DNA of 16,413 nucleotides. Source: Armatimonadota bacterium. GTDB lineage: Bacteria > Armatimonadota > Fimbriimonadia > Fimbriimonadales > Fimbriimonadaceae. Positions 13,344 through 16,413 of this stretch are shown piece by piece; position 1 is the first letter of the stretch; each line of letters opens with the position of its first letter. Position numbers and translations under genes: made by a program. The stretch spans positions 1 through 16,413 of the forward strand of contig JAEYWW010000169.1 in the NCBI GenBank assembly GCA_023428805.1, in the 5' to 3' direction. The notes below the pieces were generated by a model. The model searched no databases and had not been told where the DNA came from. It saw only the letters and a program-made list of their open reading frames with translations.

Positions 13344-15146
13344 ATGGCTCTGCAGCGAGTGCCGTTCACGAAATTCCTGGTTGACAATGGGTTTGTCACG
13401 CAGGATCAGGTCGAGGAAGCGCTCAAAGTTCAGCAGCAGACGAAGAACCCGAACCTGGGACAGGTGTTCCAGAATCTCGGCTTTGTCGGCGAGCGTGAAA
13501 TTTTGAGAGCGCAGGCCCAGGAAGTGGGCTTGCAGTTTGTCGATTTGGACAACGTCCAGATCGACCCGAGCGCGGTCAATGTGGTTCCGGACCGCATTGT
13601 CAAGCTTCACAACGTGATGCCGTTCAAAAAGGACGGAATGACGCTGTGGGTGGCGATGCAGAACCCGAACAACATCCAGGCCATTGATGACGTTCGGCTG
13701 TCTTCGGGCTGCATGGTCAAGATCGCGGTCGCGATTCCTGGCGCCATCGAAGACGCGATCAAGAAGAATTACGCCAATGGGCAGGCGAGTCCGTCGACCG
13801 CCGCGGCGGTTCAGAGCAGCGCGGCGGCGGCTTCAGCAGCGGCCGCTGCGGCGAACTCTCAGGGCAACATCGCCAGCCTTCTCGCGCAGGCTCAGGTGGC
13901 GCGAGACGCGGACCAGGCGAAGACCAAGGGCAAATTCAAGGAAGGCGAGGACACCGGAGAGGACCTGGCCGATCAGGCCCCGATCATCAAGCTCGCCAAC
14001 GCGGTCATCCAGAAGGCCATCGAAGATCGCGCATCAGACATCCACGTCGAGCCGCAGGAGACGCGTCTGCGCATCCGCTACCGCGTTGACGGTGTTCTGA
14101 TGGAGGCCATGACGATCCCGAGGAACCTGCAGGCTCCGCTCGTCTCCCGCTTCAAGATCATGGCGGAGATGAACATCGCGGAACGCCGCGTTCCGCAGGA
14201 CGGACGCATCGAGGTCCGCACCAACGGCAAGGATTACGACCTCCGCGTCTCCACCATCCCGTGTCCTTTCGGCGAGAAGATCGTTATGCGTATTCTCGAC
14301 AAGGGCAACACCAACATCGGCCTCGGCAAGCTCGGCATGTCGGGCGAGAACCAGGCCTACATCGAAGAACTGGTCAGCCAGCCGAACGGAATGTTCCTCT
14401 GCACGGGTCCGACGGGTTCCGGCAAGACGACCACGCAGTATTCGGTCTTGAACATGTTGAACTCAGTCGAGCGCAACATCATCACGATTGAAGACCCGAT
14501 TGAGTACCAGCTCAACGGCATCGCGCAGGTTCAGGTGAACAAGAAGGCCGGTCTGACCTTCGGCACGGCGCTCCGCGCCTTCCTTCGACAAGACCCTGAC
14601 ATCATCCTCGTTGGTGAGATGCGCGACCTTGAGACGGCGGAGATCGCCATCGAGGCGTCGCTCACGGGCCACTTGGTCTTGTCCACGCTTCACACGAACG
14701 ACGCGCCCTCGGCCACGATTCGTATGATCGACATGGGCCTTGAGCCGTACTTGATTTCTGCGACCGTCATCGGCATCCTCGCCCAGCGACTTGGACGAAA
14801 GATCGACTCGGACAACAAGGAGCCGTATGATGTGAAGGCCATCGACCTGCGTCGGTTCGGCTTCCCGGTCACTGATCCGGAAGAGTCGGTGACGCTCTAT
14901 CGCGGCGTCCCTGCGGAGGCCAACCGCATGACGGGCTACAAAGGCCGAATGGGCATCCATGAGCTTCTTCGCATGAATGCGGAGATCGCCGAACTGATCG
15001 TCCGGCGCGCCTCATTGAACGATCTCAAGGAAGCGGCGAAGGCCAACGGCATGAAGGAGCTTCGCGAAGACGGACTGGAGAAGGTGCTCGCGGGCGTCAC
15101 GACTCCCGACGAAGTCATGCGCGTCGTCTTCACCGCAGGCTACTAA
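13344..15146 (+). CDS. pilB: Type IV pilus extension ATPase PilB (GspE/PilB family)
   Basis: Hexameric cytoplasmic motor that powers pilus assembly, 600 residues. Residues 1-143 form an MshEN-like N-terminal domain (FLVDNGFVTQDQVEEAL, then LGQVFQNLGFVGEREIL), a fold that in some PilB/MshE proteins binds c-di-GMP. An Ala-rich linker spans 148-175. The N2 domain (215-330) has ASDIHVEP, YRVDG and ERRVPQDGRI. The catalytic domain has Walker A GPTGSGKT (355-362), Asp box EDPIEYQL (383-390), Walker B DIILVGEMRD (419-428) and His box STLHTND (447-453). The CxxC...CxxC zinc site expected after IGILAQRL is absent: the region reads RLGRKIDSDNKEPY and YRGVPAEANRMTGYKGRMG. ATG 13344 has GAGG 11 nt upstream. 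It is followed after 51 bp by pilT, forming an operon. Confidence 0.95.
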   Translation: MALQRVPFTKFLVDNGFVTQDQVEEALKVQQQTKNPNLGQVFQNLGFVGEREILRAQAQEVGLQFVDLDNVQIDPSAVNVVPDRIVKLHNVMPFKKDGMTLWVAMQNPNNIQAIDDVRLSSGCMVKIAVAIPGAIEDAIKKNYANGQASPSTAAAVQSSAAAASAAAAAANSQGNIASLLAQAQVARDADQAKTKGKFKEGEDTGEDLADQAPIIKLANAVIQKAIEDRASDIHVEPQETRLRIRYRVDGVLMEAMTIPRNLQAPLVSRFKIMAEMNIAERRVPQDGRIEVRTNGKDYDLRVSTIPCPFGEKIVMRILDKGNTNIGLGKLGMSGENQAYIEELVSQPNGMFLCTGPTGSGKTTTQYSVLNMLNSVERNIITIEDPIEYQLNGIAQVQVNKKAGLTFGTALRAFLRQDPDIILVGEMRDLETAEIAIEASLTGHLVLSTLHTNDAPSATIRMIDMGLEPYLISATVIGILAQRLGRKIDSDNKEPYDVKAIDLRRFGFPVTDPEESVTLYRGVPAEANRMTGYKGRMGIHELLRMNAEIAELIVRRASLNDLKEAAKANGMKELREDGLEKVLAGVTTPDEVMRVVFTAGY

Positions 15147-15197
15147 TGGTGAAATGCCGAAAAACAGCGTACAGTAAAAGTTGAGAGTGCATACAGA

Positions 15198-16413
15198 ATG
15201 AATCCGAGCGTTCCCCCGCCATCAGACGCGCCGATGCAGTCGGCGCCGCCCGTCGCGCCTCCCCAGCAGGAAGGCGCCGCATCGCCGGAGATGGCGAAGG
15301 TCGGCCAGCCGAAGTCGCTGGACGATCTTCATATTGACGAACTGCTGCACGTGGTTGTGGATCGGAACTGCTCCGACCTCCACCTCTGCGCGCAGAGCGA
15401 GCCGGTCATCCGTGAGGATGGCAAGCTGAAGCGGCTGAACTACGAGAAGTTCACCCCGCAGCAGGTCCAGCGCATGATCTATGAGATCGTCACGGACGAC
15501 CAGATCACCCGCTTTGAGCAGACGCTGGAACTGGACTGCTCCTACCAGCTTCCGATGCCGCTTCATATGCGGCAGCCGGGGGGCAGCACCGTCCGCGCCC
15601 GATTCCGTGTGAACGTGTATCGCGACCGAGGGTCGGTCGCCGCCGCGTTCCGCTTGATCTCCAGCCGCATCCCGACCTGCAAGGAACTGAGCCTGCCTCC
15701 GATCCTTGAACAGCTTTCGGAAAAGCCGCGTGGTCTGATTCTGGTCACCGGCCCGACGGGTTCAGGAAAGTCCACGTCGCTGGCCGCGATGATCAACCAC
15801 ATCAACACGAACTTCGCGCACCACGTCATCACGATTGAAGACCCGATTGAATACCTGCACCACCACAAGCAGTCGGTCATCAACCAGCGCGAACTGGGCG
15901 GCGACACGCTGAGCTTCTCGAACGCTCTGCGCGCCAGCCTCCGCGAAGACCCCGACATCATCCTCGTCGGTGAGATGCGCGACACGGAGACGATCGCCCT
16001 TGCGATCACCGCCGCTGAAACGGGCCACTTGGTCTTCGCCACGCTGCACACCAACAACGCGGCGGAATCCATCGACCGTATGATCGACGTCTTTCCTCCC
16101 GGGCAGCAGGAGCAGATTCGCGTCCAGTTGTCGAACAACATCGTTGCGATCATCGCGCAGCAGCTTCTGCCACGCGCGAATGGCCCAGGCCGTGTGCCCG
16201 CCAACGAGATCATGGTTGCCTCTCCCGCAGTTCGCAACCTGATTCGTGAAAACAAAACGCACCAGATTCCGTCCATGATTCAGACGAGCGCCGCCGCGGG
16301 CATGGTGAGCATGGATCAATGCCTCCGTGACCTGTATCTGAAGGGGATCATCACCCTGGAAGATGCGATGACGCGATGTCAGAACATCGAAGAGCTCAAG
16401 AAGATGATCAACC
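15198..16413 (+). CDS. pilT: Type IV pilus retraction ATPase PilT, 3' partial
   Basis: Hexameric motor that depolymerises pili for twitching motility; acts at the cytoplasmic face of the pilus base. From ATG 15198, 405 codons are open to the right edge with no stop, so the end is outside the window. Residues 1-40 are a Pro/Ala/Gln-rich extension not usual in PilT. The PAS-like N-domain follows (DELLHVVVDRNCSDLHLC). The core has Walker A GPTGSGKS (185-192), Asp box EDPIEYLHHH (214-223), Walker B DIILVGEMRD (253-262) and His box ATLHTNNAAES. The PilT-specific retraction motif appears as AVRNLIRE (344-351, usual AIRNLIRE), followed by GMVSMDQCLRDLYLKGIIT. A short insertion (about 119-132, MPLHMRQPGG) lies before RFRVNVY. 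No strong ribosome site is visible; GAGAG is 10 nt upstream. Confidence 0.94.
   Translation, partial: MNPSVPPPSDAPMQSAPPVAPPQQEGAASPEMAKVGQPKSLDDLHIDELLHVVVDRNCSDLHLCAQSEPVIREDGKLKRLNYEKFTPQQVQRMIYEIVTDDQITRFEQTLELDCSYQLPMPLHMRQPGGSTVRARFRVNVYRDRGSVAAAFRLISSRIPTCKELSLPPILEQLSEKPRGLILVTGPTGSGKSTSLAAMINHINTNFAHHVITIEDPIEYLHHHKQSVINQRELGGDTLSFSNALRASLREDPDIILVGEMRDTETIALAITAAETGHLVFATLHTNNAAESIDRMIDVFPPGQQEQIRVQLSNNIVAIIAQQLLPRANGPGRVPANEIMVASPAVRNLIRENKTHQIPSMIQTSAAAGMVSMDQCLRDLYLKGIITLEDAMTRCQNIEELKKMIN

Overview
The window is GC-rich bacterial chromosome (mostly about 60-65% GC) with densely packed, co-oriented gene groups, GTG/TTG starts and short overlaps. Paralogous PilB and PilT ATPases indicate a diderm-type, type IV pilus-bearing bacterium. 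Overall protein style is compatible with a deep-branching phylum such as Armatimonadota (Fimbriimonadia-like); that is an impression only, since no rRNA or other phylogenetic marker is present to test it. Most of the window is core metabolism, transport and motility, interrupted by two blocks of palindromic repeats.

Layout. (1) 1-1594, plus strand: the 3' end of a ribose/galactose-type ABC importer ATPase and its membrane permease, coupled by an ATGA overlap. (2) 1621-2946: a mobile-element island, an IS200/RAYT-like Y1 transposase flanked on both sides by about 210-bp composite palindromic repeats. The left array is the reverse complement of the right array. (3) 2953-6200, minus strand: a probable operon of pyroglutamyl-peptidase-like protein, type I DAHP synthase (first step of the shikimate pathway) and a secreted metallophosphoesterase. 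(4) 6457-7767, plus strand: an MFS exporter with a good Shine-Dalgarno. A 118-bp inverted-repeat (MITE/REPIN-like) element and hairpins follow it. (5) 8011-13131, minus strand: a probable operon of argS, a thiamine-pyrophosphokinase-like protein, a sodium:solute symporter and a small FHA protein, with an 18-nt gap, a 4-nt overlap and a 32-nt overlap between successive genes. (6) 13344 to the end, plus strand: pilB and pilT, the extension and retraction motors of type IV pili; pilT runs off the right edge.

The most unusual object is the arginyl-tRNA synthetase. It is 865 residues instead of the usual 550-600. About 195 extra residues (roughly 245-438) sit in the catalytic core and resemble the N-terminal half of a PilB/GspE ATPase: an MshEN-like lobe followed by the N2 subdomain, sharing the string EAMTIP with the PilB encoded divergently next door. 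The DNA of this stretch is about 50% GC with codon choices unlike the flanks. The enzyme also lacks both histidines of the HIGH motif and has a changed KMSKS loop. Either this is a lineage-specific ArgS with an acquired regulatory domain, or it is an ArgS-like protein with altered chemistry. PilB itself lacks the usual tetracysteine zinc site.
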